Below are positions 45,855 through 54,582 of a stretch of DNA of 64,000 nucleotides, piece after piece. The DNA comes from Tolypothrix tenuis PCC 7101 (GTDB lineage: Bacteria; Cyanobacteriota; Cyanobacteriia; Cyanobacteriales; Nostocaceae): positions 5,160,798-5,224,797 of the forward strand of contig NZ_AP018248.1 of assembly GCF_002368295.1 (NCBI RefSeq), read 5' to 3'. The notes below the pieces were generated by a model. The model saw nothing but the letters and a program-made list of their open reading frames with translations, had not been told where the DNA came from and searched no databases. The number at the start of each line of letters is the position of its first letter. Position 1 is the stretch's first letter. The position numbers and the translations under genes are program-made.

Positions 45855-47390
45855 ATGGCTCGCACTCCCACACTCACTTTCGATCGCGGTACACTCATCA
45901 TACATCCACCACCACGGGGTAAAGCCTGGATGGATTATGCCACATGGGATGACCGGGTGGAAAAGTTCCGCTTACCAGCAATTCAATATCGTTCTGTGGT
46001 AGAGGCGCTACAAGCGGAAGAGGTTGATTTTATTGATGAGGCGAAGGAATTTTATCCCTTAGATTTGGTGGTTACACTGGAAATGGAACCCTATCCCCAC
46101 CAAAGTGAGGCGTTAGCGGCTTGGAAACTCGCCGGGAGACAGGGGGTAGTAGTGCTACCAACGGCGGCGGGAAAGACTTATTTAGCACAGATGGCGATGC
46201 AAGCCACACCCCGCAGCACATTGATTGTGGTACCGACTTTGGATTTGATGCATCAGTGGTATGCTCATTTGGTAGCAGCCTTTCCCGATGCAGAGGTGGG
46301 TTTGTTGGGTGGTGGTTCTAAAGATAAAACACCAATTTTAATTGCTACTTACGATAGCGCAGCAATTAATGCGGAAAGCTTGGGAAATCGCTATGGGTTG
46401 ATAATTTTCGATGAATGCCATCATTTACCTACAGATTTTAGTCGTGTGATTGCCGAATATGCGATCGCACCCTATCGTTTAGGATTATCAGCAACTCCCG
46501 AACGCACCGATGGCAAACACGCTGATTTAAATATCCTCATTGGTAGAGAAGTATATCGCAAACGCGCTGAAGATTTAGCTGGGAAAGCCTTAGCAGAACA
46601 TGAAATTGTGCAAATTAAGGTGAAATTATCCCAACATGAGCGAGAAAAGTACAACCAATTAATTCAAACGCGCAACGATTTTTTACGAGACTCGCGGATT
46701 TCGTTAGGGAGTATACAGGGTTGGCAGATGTTTGTGCAAATGAGCGCGCGATCGCAAACTGGACGTAGAGCTATGTTAGCACACCGGGAAGCCAAGGAAA
46801 TCGCCTTAGGGACTGATGGGAAGTTGCGAATTTTAGCCAATTTATTAGCGAAACATCATCCTGAGAGAATTATTATTTTCACTGCTGATAATGCTACTGT
46901 TTACCGCATTTCTCAAGAGTTGCTGATTCCGGCAATTACTCATCAAACTCCTGTAAAAGAAAGGCATGAAATCTTAACTAAATTTCGGGAAGGTGTATAT
47001 AACACCTTAATAGCTTCCCATGTGTTAAACGAGGGTGTTGATGTGCCAGCAGCAGCGATTGCCATTATTTTATCTGGCACTGGTTCAACAAGGGAATATA
47101 TTCAACGTTTGGGAAGAGTTTTAAGGAAGGGAAATATTGCCAATAAACAGGCGATTTTATATGAAGTAGTCGCTGAAGATACGAGTGAGGAAAGAACCTC
47201 GGCGCGGCGGAGAGGGATGGAGAAGAGTAACGAACCGCAAAGGCACGAAGAACGCAAAGGGAAGACAGGAAAGAAAGGTCATTTGCAAGTTGTATATGGA
47301 ACTGGTAAAGAAAAAAGTACTAAAGCTGCGGAACAGTTAGAAATCAATTATTCTACAAAACGCAACGAAGACTCATCTGATTTAACATAA
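45855..47390 (+). CDS. XPB/Rad25-type DEAD-like (SF2) DNA helicase
   Basis: A 511-residue superfamily 2 helicase of the XPB type. Helicase motifs: I LPTAAGKT at 101-108, II DECHH at 186-190 (DECH box), III SATPERTDG from 212, and VI QRLGRVLRKG in the second RecA domain. Residues 1-75 form a damage-recognition-like N-terminal domain. In archaea XPB works with the nuclease Bax1, and the Bax1-like gene follows on the same strand 234 bases downstream, so they are likely partners in excision-type repair or defence. The C-terminal tail (about residues 455-475) translates a dispersed CGAACCGCAAAGGCACGAAG repeat and is probably not functional. The start is ATG at 45855. Confidence 0.9.
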   Translation: MARTPTLTFDRGTLIIHPPPRGKAWMDYATWDDRVEKFRLPAIQYRSVVEALQAEEVDFIDEAKEFYPLDLVVTLEMEPYPHQSEALAAWKLAGRQGVVVLPTAAGKTYLAQMAMQATPRSTLIVVPTLDLMHQWYAHLVAAFPDAEVGLLGGGSKDKTPILIATYDSAAINAESLGNRYGLIIFDECHHLPTDFSRVIAEYAIAPYRLGLSATPERTDGKHADLNILIGREVYRKRAEDLAGKALAEHEIVQIKVKLSQHEREKYNQLIQTRNDFLRDSRISLGSIQGWQMFVQMSARSQTGRRAMLAHREAKEIALGTDGKLRILANLLAKHHPERIIIFTADNATVYRISQELLIPAITHQTPVKERHEILTKFREGVYNTLIASHVLNEGVDVPAAAIAIILSGTGSTREYIQRLGRVLRKGNIANKQAILYEVVAEDTSEERTSARRRGMEKSNEPQRHEERKGKTGKKGHLQVVYGTGKEKSTKAAEQLEINYSTKRNEDSSDLT

Positions 47391-47469
47391 TTGCAATTTA
47401 AGTAAGTCGGTGAGAATAAACCTAACTATGTAACAGAATTTAAAATCGGCATAACCCTTGCGATTTATA

Positions 47470-47537
47470 CCCTTTGCTACGCAACGCTAACGCGAACGGG
47501 AACGCTTCTCTTGCGGAGACGCTACGCGAACGCTAAC
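47470..47537. repeat. CGCTAACGCGAACG / GCGGAGACGCTACGCG dispersed repeat
   Basis: A roughly 65-base GC-rich fold-back repeat typical of cyanobacterial intergenic DNA lies in the spacer between the helicase and the Bax1-like gene. Confidence 0.6.
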
Positions 47538-47596
47538 ATTCCACTTCATTTCATTCGCAATGACATAGCGTGAATTATTTAACCCATTCTACTTAA

Positions 47597-47620
47597 TTAC
47601 GAATTACGAATTACGAATTA
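47597..47620. repeat. AATTACGAATTACGAATTA repeat before the Bax1-like start
   Basis: Three AATTACG units end four bases before the ATG at 47625, leaving no room for a normal ribosome binding site. Confidence 0.65.
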
Positions 47621-47624
47621 AAAA

Positions 47625-48842
47625 ATGCTACCTACAGAACTTTTAATGCACCGCCACAACGGTGAAGAAATTATTCCTAAACGCTTAAAAATTGATGATA
47701 AACATATCAATTTAGCCAATGAATTAATCGCCTATTTTCAAGCAGCAGTTGGCAAAACTCAAGGGATGCTAGAACGCCAACTTACAGATTTTGAAGGCGA
47801 TACCACAGATTACCGTGTCAAACGAGGTTTGGCTTATATTCTTAAAAGCAGTTTTTGCACCTTTGAAGTTGTGAGTCCCCTAGAACCACCCATGTTAAGA
47901 GAAAGGGTATTTGCTTTAGCTGCAAAATCTGTTCCTAGCAAAGAAGCAACTCAACTTACCCTGAATAAAATAGCCGATGAATTAACTCATGAACTTGAGC
48001 GAGAAGTTTTACCAGAACAGGTTCATAATGGCTTATATGCTGATTTAAATGAAAATAAAATTCTGACGGTTTTTGATGCACCCACACCACAAGATTTATT
48101 GCATCGCTATAACCTATCCCAGGTGCAGGGAGTATTTTATAAAGCCAGTCAATTAATATTAAATGCTCATCGCAATGTTCCCGGAGAATATAAGCTGTTA
48201 TTTCGCTATCTTAAGTTATTTCAACTAATGGCTTATATTGAAGGCGATGCCGATCATGGGTTTACAATTACCATTGATGGCCCTACTAGCTTATTTAATC
48301 CTAGTACGCGTTACGGGTTAGCGATCGCTAAACTTATCCCCGCCTTACTCCATGTAACTCGCTGGAGTCTTGCTTCCACTTTACAAACCCGCGACGCTTA
48401 CACCAACACCTGGCGCACTGGACGTTTTACCCTCAATTCTGAATGTGGTTTAGTAACACACTATTCCCCTGGAAAACCATACGATAGTATGTTAGAAGCA
48501 TCCTTTGCTGATAAATGGGATGCGCTGAAATCGGAATGGGTATTAGAGCGAGAAGTTGATTTAATTCCGATTCCGGGAAGCGTGATGATTCCCGATTTTC
48601 GCCTAGTCCATCCCGATGGAAGGACATTCCTATTAGAAATTGTCGGTTATTGGCGACCAGAATATTTACAAAAGAAATTTTCTCAAGTGCGACGTGCGGG
48701 AAGAGATGATTTAATTTTAGCAATTTCTGAAAGATTGAATTTAGAAAAAGCTGGTGTGAAATTAAATGATGTCCCAGCACGAATTATTTGGTTTAAAGAT
48801 AAATTATTGCCCAAATCTGTGTTAGCAGTCATGGAATCATAA
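47625..48842 (+). CDS. Bax1-like (DUF790) nuclease, partner of XPB
   Basis: A 405-residue DUF790 protein. Archaeal members (Bax1) bind XPB and act as structure-dependent endonucleases. The nuclease core near residues 285-355 shows a PD-(D/E)XK-like arrangement: SMLEASFADKW, then IPDFRLVHPDG and the motif FLLEIVGYW with the catalytic acidic residue. The N-terminal half is helical. The gene follows the XPB-type helicase in the same direction. The start ATG abuts an AATTACG repeat and has no Shine-Dalgarno-like sequence, so translation efficiency may be low or initiation leaderless. The pairing and motif make the assignment good, although the biochemical role in cyanobacteria is unproven. Confidence 0.85.
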   Translation: MLPTELLMHRHNGEEIIPKRLKIDDKHINLANELIAYFQAAVGKTQGMLERQLTDFEGDTTDYRVKRGLAYILKSSFCTFEVVSPLEPPMLRERVFALAAKSVPSKEATQLTLNKIADELTHELEREVLPEQVHNGLYADLNENKILTVFDAPTPQDLLHRYNLSQVQGVFYKASQLILNAHRNVPGEYKLLFRYLKLFQLMAYIEGDADHGFTITIDGPTSLFNPSTRYGLAIAKLIPALLHVTRWSLASTLQTRDAYTNTWRTGRFTLNSECGLVTHYSPGKPYDSMLEASFADKWDALKSEWVLEREVDLIPIPGSVMIPDFRLVHPDGRTFLLEIVGYWRPEYLQKKFSQVRRAGRDDLILAISERLNLEKAGVKLNDVPARIIWFKDKLLPKSVLAVMES

Positions 48843-48856
48843 AGTAAATGTAGGGT

Positions 48857-48982
48857 CAATACTTGTCGGTTAAGGGCAAAAGGGGAAGGGGAAAAGGGGC
48901 AAGAAAAAACCTTTAACCCTTCCCCTTTCACCTTTTCCCCAAACTAAATTCCGCGTTAAAAATCCTTAACCGAGCAGTATTG
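48857..48982. mobile_element. 126-bp non-autonomous inverted-repeat element, copy 3
   Basis: Same length and ends as the copies at 1940 and 45443. It is flanked by a perfect 10-bp duplication, AATGTAGGGT, at 48847-48856 and 48983-48992. It lies just after the Bax1-like gene stop. Confidence 0.87.
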
Positions 48983-48986
48983 AATG

Positions 48987-49017
48987 TAGGGTGTGTTGTC
49001 GCGCAGCGCAACGCACC
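48987..49017. repeat. 31-bp dispersed repeat, copy 2 (inverted relative to 3303)
   Basis: An exact reverse complement of 3303-3333. It overlaps the right target duplication of the third 126-bp element, so that element inserted at the edge of this repeat. Confidence 0.7.
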
Positions 49018-49045
49018 ACAGACCAAGACAGTTCAGCATTTCTTA

Positions 49046-49741
49046 TCAAGAATACCAATATTTTTGACGCTGCCAATATTCAGCAACTCTTGCTTCCCAC
49101 TGCTGCCAATAATATTTAATTGTATCTGTTTCTAGCCAAAAAACCTCAGCCGCCATCTCAGGAATTGCCACAACTAACAATGCATGATTTATGTGAATTC
49201 CCAAATCACCATAATACTTATTAGCTGCACCTATATATGCTGCCAATTGCAGAGGATATTCATATAAACGCTCAATAGAACCTTTAGGTTTATCCGCAGT
49301 TTTCCACTCACAAACACAAGGTATTCCTTGATAGCTAGCAATACAATCTACCTTGCCAGAATACTTTAAATCATAGTGAAAAACAGAACCTTCCACGAGC
49401 CTAATTGTATCAATTTCTTGTAACACAGGCTTGATACTTTCCCAATAAGGAAGACTAGCTTCCGAACAAACAGGATTTTCCCCTAGTAGATAGCGTTCAA
49501 TTTGCTTGTGTGTTTTCGTTCCTCGACGACTAGCAGCCGTAGTAATGCGGCTTGCTTCTTCTGTACCAACACGCGCCTTCCAGTTTAATAACCTATCACG
49601 ATCTGCTTGAGGTTTTGTAGCATTAAGTATTGTGGTGACGCTAGGTAAACGATTTCCTTGAGCATCTACATAATATTGTTTGCCATATTCTCGCAGAGAT
49701 TTGGCATTAATTTTTGGTAGCAGTTGAATATCAAATGGCAT
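49046..49741 (-). CDS. PD-(D/E)XK exonuclease, MGME1/RecB-like
   Basis: A 231-residue nuclease. The sequence pattern PSVTTIL near residue 34, a RG...H segment (about 73-77), YSGKVDCIA near 129 and CVCEWKTADKPK with the Glu-x-Lys near 148, then YEYPLQLAAYIGA, follows the order typical of RecB-like exonucleases and in particular of the mitochondrial MGME1 type. This predicts Mg-dependent single-strand DNA end processing. It lies between the Bax1-like gene and dndC, 116 bases downstream of dndC in the same direction, so it may belong to the Dnd transcription unit. Whether it takes part in phosphorothioate metabolism is unknown. Confidence 0.8.
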   Translation of the reverse strand: MPFDIQLLPKINAKSLREYGKQYYVDAQGNRLPSVTTILNATKPQADRDRLLNWKARVGTEEASRITTAASRRGTKTHKQIERYLLGENPVCSEASLPYWESIKPVLQEIDTIRLVEGSVFHYDLKYSGKVDCIASYQGIPCVCEWKTADKPKGSIERLYEYPLQLAAYIGAANKYYGDLGIHINHALLVVAIPEMAAEVFWLETDTIKYYWQQWEARVAEYWQRQKYWYS

Positions 49742-49857
49742 TAGCTGCTATGGGGGAATTGGTAATTGCTAATTGGTAAGGATTTTTATGCTGGTACAGT
49801 ATGGCGTAAATCAATTGCTGTATTAATTTTGAATTCCGCTAGTCGTAATAGTTATGT

Positions 49858-51525
49858 TCATTTAGAATTTCTTTTAGATTTTTTTTCCTTATTCTGAAAT
49901 TTCATGTCTCCCCAAGTTTTTGATTTGTCAGAAGATAACTCACTGGTTACTTCTGCTTTTTCTGTAGTTACTTCTACTGGTTCAGATGGAACTGCAAAAT
50001 CTCCTAAAGTTAGCTGCTTAACCTTTTCCACATTGCCCTGATCAACAGCTTGTTTTAAATCACGAGTTAAACGAGCGTATTCAACTGCATCTTTCTGGGA
50101 ACGTGAACTTGTCTTAAAACATTTCTCTAAACTATCGTATATCCCCACACGCCGCGCCATCTTGCGAAACTGACGTTCTGTGTCTAACAATTTCGCCATC
50201 AGTTCTAAGTGCATAGCGTCATCTGCACAGATTTCTTCTAATACTGCCCATTCATCGCTACCGAGTAAACTATTATCAGCCCCAGGACGAGGATCATGGA
50301 ATACTTCACCAGTCTCTTCTTGATAAATGCGGGGTAAACTATCATCAAATTCGTGTTTTTCTTCTAACCAAATGTGCCGAATTTCACTCATTTCGTCAAG
50401 AGTAATTAAGGTAATATCACGCATATTTTCTGGCGCTGTGCAACGAATTTGAGTTTGCGCTGCTAATAATTTCCTAAGCCAATATTCACGCCAATATTTA
50501 GTATATGGGCCTGGTATTGGTTCTACAGAAATTTCCCCATCTTTATTGCGTTCAAATAATTGCACTTCACCCCAGATGCGGCGAAAATCTCTTTTATCGC
50601 GATCGTCTTTAATATCTAATTCATTGCGAATATCTAATAAAGGTTGCATCCATTCTTTTTCTTCATCATTTTGGATCATTGCCTCCATTGATTTATCTTT
50701 ATTAACTAATGTGCAAACCCAGCAACCAAAGCGGGAATCACCACAACTAGGAGTAGAAGTATCAACTACAAGCGGACATTCATTATCTGCTGTCGCCCCT
50801 CGATACATGCTGAATAATTCTTTATTGCTATTTCCCCAAGGATTATCATATTGATTGAGATAAATCCAGACATCATTATTACTCCAGTCTTCAATGGGTG
50901 TATAAATCAGAGAGTTGGGTAAACTGGCATTGGGGCTGAGGCGATCGCGTACTCTCCCCATTTGATGCTTTTCCATTGTCGCCGCACGTTTTGCGCTTTC
51001 GGCTTTGCGAGTACCCAAAACTAGGATAGTTTCGCCGTTTGCACGCACCATCTCACGGATGAAGTGGTTAGCTGGATTAATTTTCAATCTTTGGGTACAC
51101 CAACGAAATTGATTACGCGGTGCTGGGTAACCTTTACCAATCAGGTTTACCCAAAATGTGTCTTGAACAACTGGTTGCAGCAAATGCGGTTCTACGGGCA
51201 TTCCTTGTGCTTGTGCTGCTGACTTTAGCTGTTGTAAACATTTGCGTACCCAAGCAGAGACGATAGGATTCTCTACCTGAGTGTCTGTAGTAATTACATG
51301 GATTTTTTTAGTTCGTTTTTCTTGGGGAAGAAGAGCGATCGCATTCCAGACTAACTGTAGCGTTGTACTAGAATCTTTTCCCCAAGAGACTCCTAGCACC
51401 CAAGGTATTTGATCTGAGCAATATAAATCTTGGATTTCTTTGGTAAGATTCTCTATGTCTTCTACTAAATCTGCAACGGTACGCGATCGCTGGCTTTTAT
51501 TTTCTGGCTGTTGTGCTGTAGCCAT
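49858..51525 (-). CDS. dndC: DndC, DNA phosphorothioation sulfurtransferase
   Basis: A 555-residue PAPS-reductase-family protein of the DNA phosphorothioation system, which replaces a non-bridging backbone oxygen with sulfur. The ATP-pyrophosphatase loop is SWGKDSS at 47-53. The [4Fe-4S] cysteines are visible at 250, 261, 268 and 271 (CPLV...SCGDSRFGCWVC). The C-terminal 60 residues are charged and probably disordered. It is divergent from dndB across 163 bases that contain an 18-base palindrome. dndD lies 7 kb away in the same island, interrupted by other genes. The cysteine desulfurase DndA is not in the window, and a chromosomal IscS-type enzyme may replace it. Confidence 0.92.
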   Translation of the reverse strand: MATAQQPENKSQRSRTVADLVEDIENLTKEIQDLYCSDQIPWVLGVSWGKDSSTTLQLVWNAIALLPQEKRTKKIHVITTDTQVENPIVSAWVRKCLQQLKSAAQAQGMPVEPHLLQPVVQDTFWVNLIGKGYPAPRNQFRWCTQRLKINPANHFIREMVRANGETILVLGTRKAESAKRAATMEKHQMGRVRDRLSPNASLPNSLIYTPIEDWSNNDVWIYLNQYDNPWGNSNKELFSMYRGATADNECPLVVDTSTPSCGDSRFGCWVCTLVNKDKSMEAMIQNDEEKEWMQPLLDIRNELDIKDDRDKRDFRRIWGEVQLFERNKDGEISVEPIPGPYTKYWREYWLRKLLAAQTQIRCTAPENMRDITLITLDEMSEIRHIWLEEKHEFDDSLPRIYQEETGEVFHDPRPGADNSLLGSDEWAVLEEICADDAMHLELMAKLLDTERQFRKMARRVGIYDSLEKCFKTSSRSQKDAVEYARLTRDLKQAVDQGNVEKVKQLTLGDFAVPSEPVEVTTEKAEVTSELSSDKSKTWGDMKFQNKEKKSKRNSK

Positions 51526-51605
51526 AGCTCCTTTCCTATCTAGACATGGGTTTTAGTCACCCCTGTTATCTGTACTGCAAGAGCAACCCTTGTATTGTAA
51601 AGCGT

Positions 51606-51623
51606 AAAGTTTTTAAAAACTTT
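51606..51623. promoter_or_regulatory. Perfect 18-bp palindrome in the dndC-dndB intergenic region
   Basis: AAAGTTTTTAAAAACTTT reads the same on both strands and lies midway between the divergent start codons at 51525 and 51689. DndB proteins are known to autoregulate dnd operons, so this is a candidate operator; the AT-only core lowers its specificity. Confidence 0.4.
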
Positions 51624-51688
51624 TATATATTAACTGAATTTCATAGAAAATTAGTTGGTAGCAAATTCTGCAATTTTTTAAAATTAAC

Positions 51689-53287
51689 ATGAAAGACAGT
51701 AAATCCGATCCAACTGCTGACATCGCTAGAGAATACCAAGAACGGGAAACCAAGGATAAACAGGTACTTGCTTTACTTTTAGAGAAGTTTTTGGAGAAAA
51801 AGGATCGGATTTTAGTACAGAAAACCGAGATGGGTGGAACGGAAGCTTATGTTGGTTCTGTCAGTCTGGAATGGTTCGCAGGTAGGGTTCACTTCGCTTC
51901 TGGTTTACCTCTGTTTCAGAATAAGTACAATTCTGAAACCGATAACATCGAAATTGACGCAGATAGTATTGATGAAATTCAGCAACGCCCCTTAGATTGG
52001 TCTCGTCAAGCACCTTTGGTACAGTATTTATCAGCAAGAAAAAATCATAAGTTTCCCCCGGTATTAGTGGTAATTAATCAATCTTGGGTGGACGATCCCA
52101 AAGCTGCTGAGTGGAATAGTGAGGGAATCGCCACTAAATCAACTACCGATTTTACGCCTTTGGATAAAGACGGTAAAGTAGGTTTACTGAATATTTCCGA
52201 AGATAATGTCACCATTTATGCATTAGATGGTCAACATCGATTGATGGGTGTACAAGGTTTAATGGAGTTGATTAAAACAGGAAAACTTCAGCGTTATAAA
52301 AAAGATAAAACTGCTGATGATAGTTTCATTAAAATAGATGATTTGATTGAGCAATATCAAGTAGATTCTGCTTATTTACAAAGCTTACCTAAAGAGAAAA
52401 TCGGGATTGAATTTATTTGTGCGGTTGCGTCTGGGGAGACTCGCACCCAAGCAAGACGAAGAGTGAGATCAATTTTTGTTCATGTTAACCTAATGGCTGC
52501 ACCTTTAACTAAAGGTCAATTAGTACAATTAAATGAAGATGATGGTTTTGCAATTGTCGCCCGAAAAATTGCTACAAATCATCCGCTTTTAGCACAACAG
52601 CCAGAGCGTAAACCTCGCGTTAATTGGAATAGTGCAACAGTTGCAGCAAATTCCACAGTGTTAACAACTTTGCAAGCTATTCAAGATATGTCTGAAAGAT
52701 ATTTAGGGCAAAAATTTCCTCATTGGAAACCTTTAGAAAAAGGTTTAATTCCTATGCGCCCAGAAGATAATGAAATTGAGGAGGGAATTGATGAATTTAA
52801 AAAACTATTTGATTCTTTAGCCAGCCTTCCTAGTTATAAAATTCTCGAACATGAAGATACGCCGCAATTACGACGCTTCAGTTTTGAAAAAGATGGGGGG
52901 GAAGGAAATATGCTTTTCCGCCCTATTGCTCAAGTGGCATTAGCTCAAGCTCTGGGAATCTTGGTTTTTAAAAAAGGTTTTTCCCTGACAGATATTTTTA
53001 AGAAATTACGTAAATTCGATCAGCAAGGCGGCTTTAGTGGTATGGAGTATCCGCAATCTCTTTGGTATGGCGTTTTATACGATCCCAATAAAAAGCGCAT
53101 ACAAGTTGCAGGGCGAGATTTAGCGGCGAAGTTACTAATTTATATCTTAGGTGGAATTAAGGATCGCATGGAATCTGCTGAACTTCGTAAGGCGCTAGCT
53201 GATGCTAGAACTATCGAAAACCAAACTATCAGCTTTGATGGTAAGTTCGTTGAACCTCAAGCAGTAGGACTGCCACCTATACTGTAA
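51689..53287 (+). CDS. dndB: DndB-like DGQHR-domain protein
   Basis: A 532-residue protein with the signature DGQHR at 180-184 (YALDGQHRLMG) and the preceding QQRPLDWSRQ element. DndB represses dnd transcription and protects or modulates the modification complex in other bacteria. This protein is longer than the usual ~370 residues because of an extended C-terminal half (about 330-532). It is divergent from dndC, across a spacer with an 18-base palindrome that could be its operator. There is no obvious ribosome binding site. A second, shorter DGQHR protein is encoded at 54583-55584. Confidence 0.8.
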   Translation: MKDSKSDPTADIAREYQERETKDKQVLALLLEKFLEKKDRILVQKTEMGGTEAYVGSVSLEWFAGRVHFASGLPLFQNKYNSETDNIEIDADSIDEIQQRPLDWSRQAPLVQYLSARKNHKFPPVLVVINQSWVDDPKAAEWNSEGIATKSTTDFTPLDKDGKVGLLNISEDNVTIYALDGQHRLMGVQGLMELIKTGKLQRYKKDKTADDSFIKIDDLIEQYQVDSAYLQSLPKEKIGIEFICAVASGETRTQARRRVRSIFVHVNLMAAPLTKGQLVQLNEDDGFAIVARKIATNHPLLAQQPERKPRVNWNSATVAANSTVLTTLQAIQDMSERYLGQKFPHWKPLEKGLIPMRPEDNEIEEGIDEFKKLFDSLASLPSYKILEHEDTPQLRRFSFEKDGGEGNMLFRPIAQVALAQALGILVFKKGFSLTDIFKKLRKFDQQGGFSGMEYPQSLWYGVLYDPNKKRIQVAGRDLAAKLLIYILGGIKDRMESAELRKALADARTIENQTISFDGKFVEPQAVGLPPIL

Positions 53288-53362
53288 TTATTAGCTGTTA
53301 CTTATAGCGCTTGTCAACCGGATGAGGTAAGTTTTCAAAGCCACTAATTTTTTCAAACAAGA

Positions 53363-53482
53363 CTAGTGGTCTGTCCCATTAATTTTGAGGAGTAAAAAAC
53401 GAACCGCGAAGACGCGAAGTGCGCGAAGGAAGAGAAAAGAAGAAGAAACTTACCCTACATAATTAATGAGACAAAGCACTAG
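53363..53482. mobile_element. 120-bp inverted-repeat element (MITE-like)
   Basis: The ends CTAGTGGTCTGTCCCATTAA and CTAGTGCTTTGTCTCATTAA (read inward) match at 17 of 20. The middle contains the dispersed GAACCGCGAAGACGCGAAG repeat. It lies in the 328-base gap between dndB and the HEPN-like gene; the rest of that gap holds no feature. Confidence 0.6.
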
Positions 53483-53615
53483 GATGTACCTCAGTTGCAA
53501 CTCCTAGTTTCATAGTCCATACTGCATATTTTATGTTTTTGATGGAACACAATTTATGAAGAAAAGTGATATCTTGCGAATTAGGTATAATAGTAAACTC
53601 CGATACAATGATGCA

Positions 53616-54563
53616 TTAGATAATACTTTGATTTTCTCCAATCCAATTTAAAAAACATTCTTTCACGGGTGTATCATCTTTGATATTGTTTAGCATATTT
53701 TTACGCTGTAAGTATAAATCTGTTCTGATAGTTTCCAGATTTTTATTTCCTAAAATTGCGTGGAGTATGTCAAATAATAACTTAATTCTTAAAGATGCAA
53801 TATATTCTAATTTTAAGAATTCGTCTTCTGTATAAAATGTTGTAAAAATATTATTTTGCATTTTTAATGCAAACTCTTCTAATTCATTTTCTGGCAATAA
53901 ATATTCAATAAAATCCTCAAACAAAAAAGCAGTATCATAGTTAGCGCGGTGTCTAATTTCCAAAATTTCAAATGGGTTTTCTACGTCATACTGATAAAGC
54001 TCATGATAAGATGAGATACTATATTTATATTTTTTGTACACATTATAATATTGCCTCCATACATCTTCATGAGGTTTATAGTTTCTCATTTCAATAATAA
54101 ACTTATCGGCGGCAAAATCTTCAGTATAAACATGAAATACTATTTCTTTTTCTTCACCACTACTTGTTAAAAGTATAGGACGAGAGAATCCATTACCTTG
54201 AATATTTAGCAATCCATTAATACAATAAAATTGTGCATAATACAAGGTAACACAAGCCCATGACCATAAACCTTTGGAAACCAATTTTTTATAAATTGAC
54301 CAATTATATAGAGCTTTACTAAATTGAAGATTTGCTTCATACAGTAATACTGATTTGAATTCTTCATCTACTAAACTATATACTTTGTCTGGGCTATCAT
54401 ATGTTCTGATTGTATTTTTAAGATAAATTTTAATACAATTATTCCTATCTATAATTTGAGTTCGAGCGTAAATTATTGCTTTTAATAAAGGAACATCAAA
54501 ACTTTTATCACTTAAGCTAGGTCTATTTCTTTTATTGAAGCTAGTACTGATGTCATTGAGCAT
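53616..54563 (-). CDS. HEPN-like protein paired with a DGQHR protein, unknown
   Basis: A 315-residue protein not assigned to a named family. The layout of a helix pair around 89-123 (WACVTLYYAQFYCINGLL), a later RNYKPH at 160-165 that fits the R-polar-x3-H pattern of HEPN ribonucleases, and IRHRANYDTAF near 203-212, which recalls the R..ADYD element of HEPN proteins, suggests a HEPN-like fold. The coding sequence is distinctly AT-rich compared with the housekeeping genes. It is 19 bases downstream of the DGQHR gene at 54583 and surely co-transcribed. A toxin or effector role is plausible but inferred. No membrane span or signal peptide. Confidence 0.55.
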   Translation of the reverse strand: MLNDISTSFNKRNRPSLSDKSFDVPLLKAIIYARTQIIDRNNCIKIYLKNTIRTYDSPDKVYSLVDEEFKSVLLYEANLQFSKALYNWSIYKKLVSKGLWSWACVTLYYAQFYCINGLLNIQGNGFSRPILLTSSGEEKEIVFHVYTEDFAADKFIIEMRNYKPHEDVWRQYYNVYKKYKYSISSYHELYQYDVENPFEILEIRHRANYDTAFLFEDFIEYLLPENELEEFALKMQNNIFTTFYTEDEFLKLEYIASLRIKLLFDILHAILGNKNLETIRTDLYLQRKNMLNNIKDDTPVKECFLNWIGENQSII

Positions 54564-54582
54564 TTTATTTTAGGAATAAATA

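Noticed and set aside
45433..48992. Composite transposon carrying XPB-Bax1
   Set aside because: The two flanking elements each have their own, different target duplication, which indicates independent insertions; kept only as a question in the findings.
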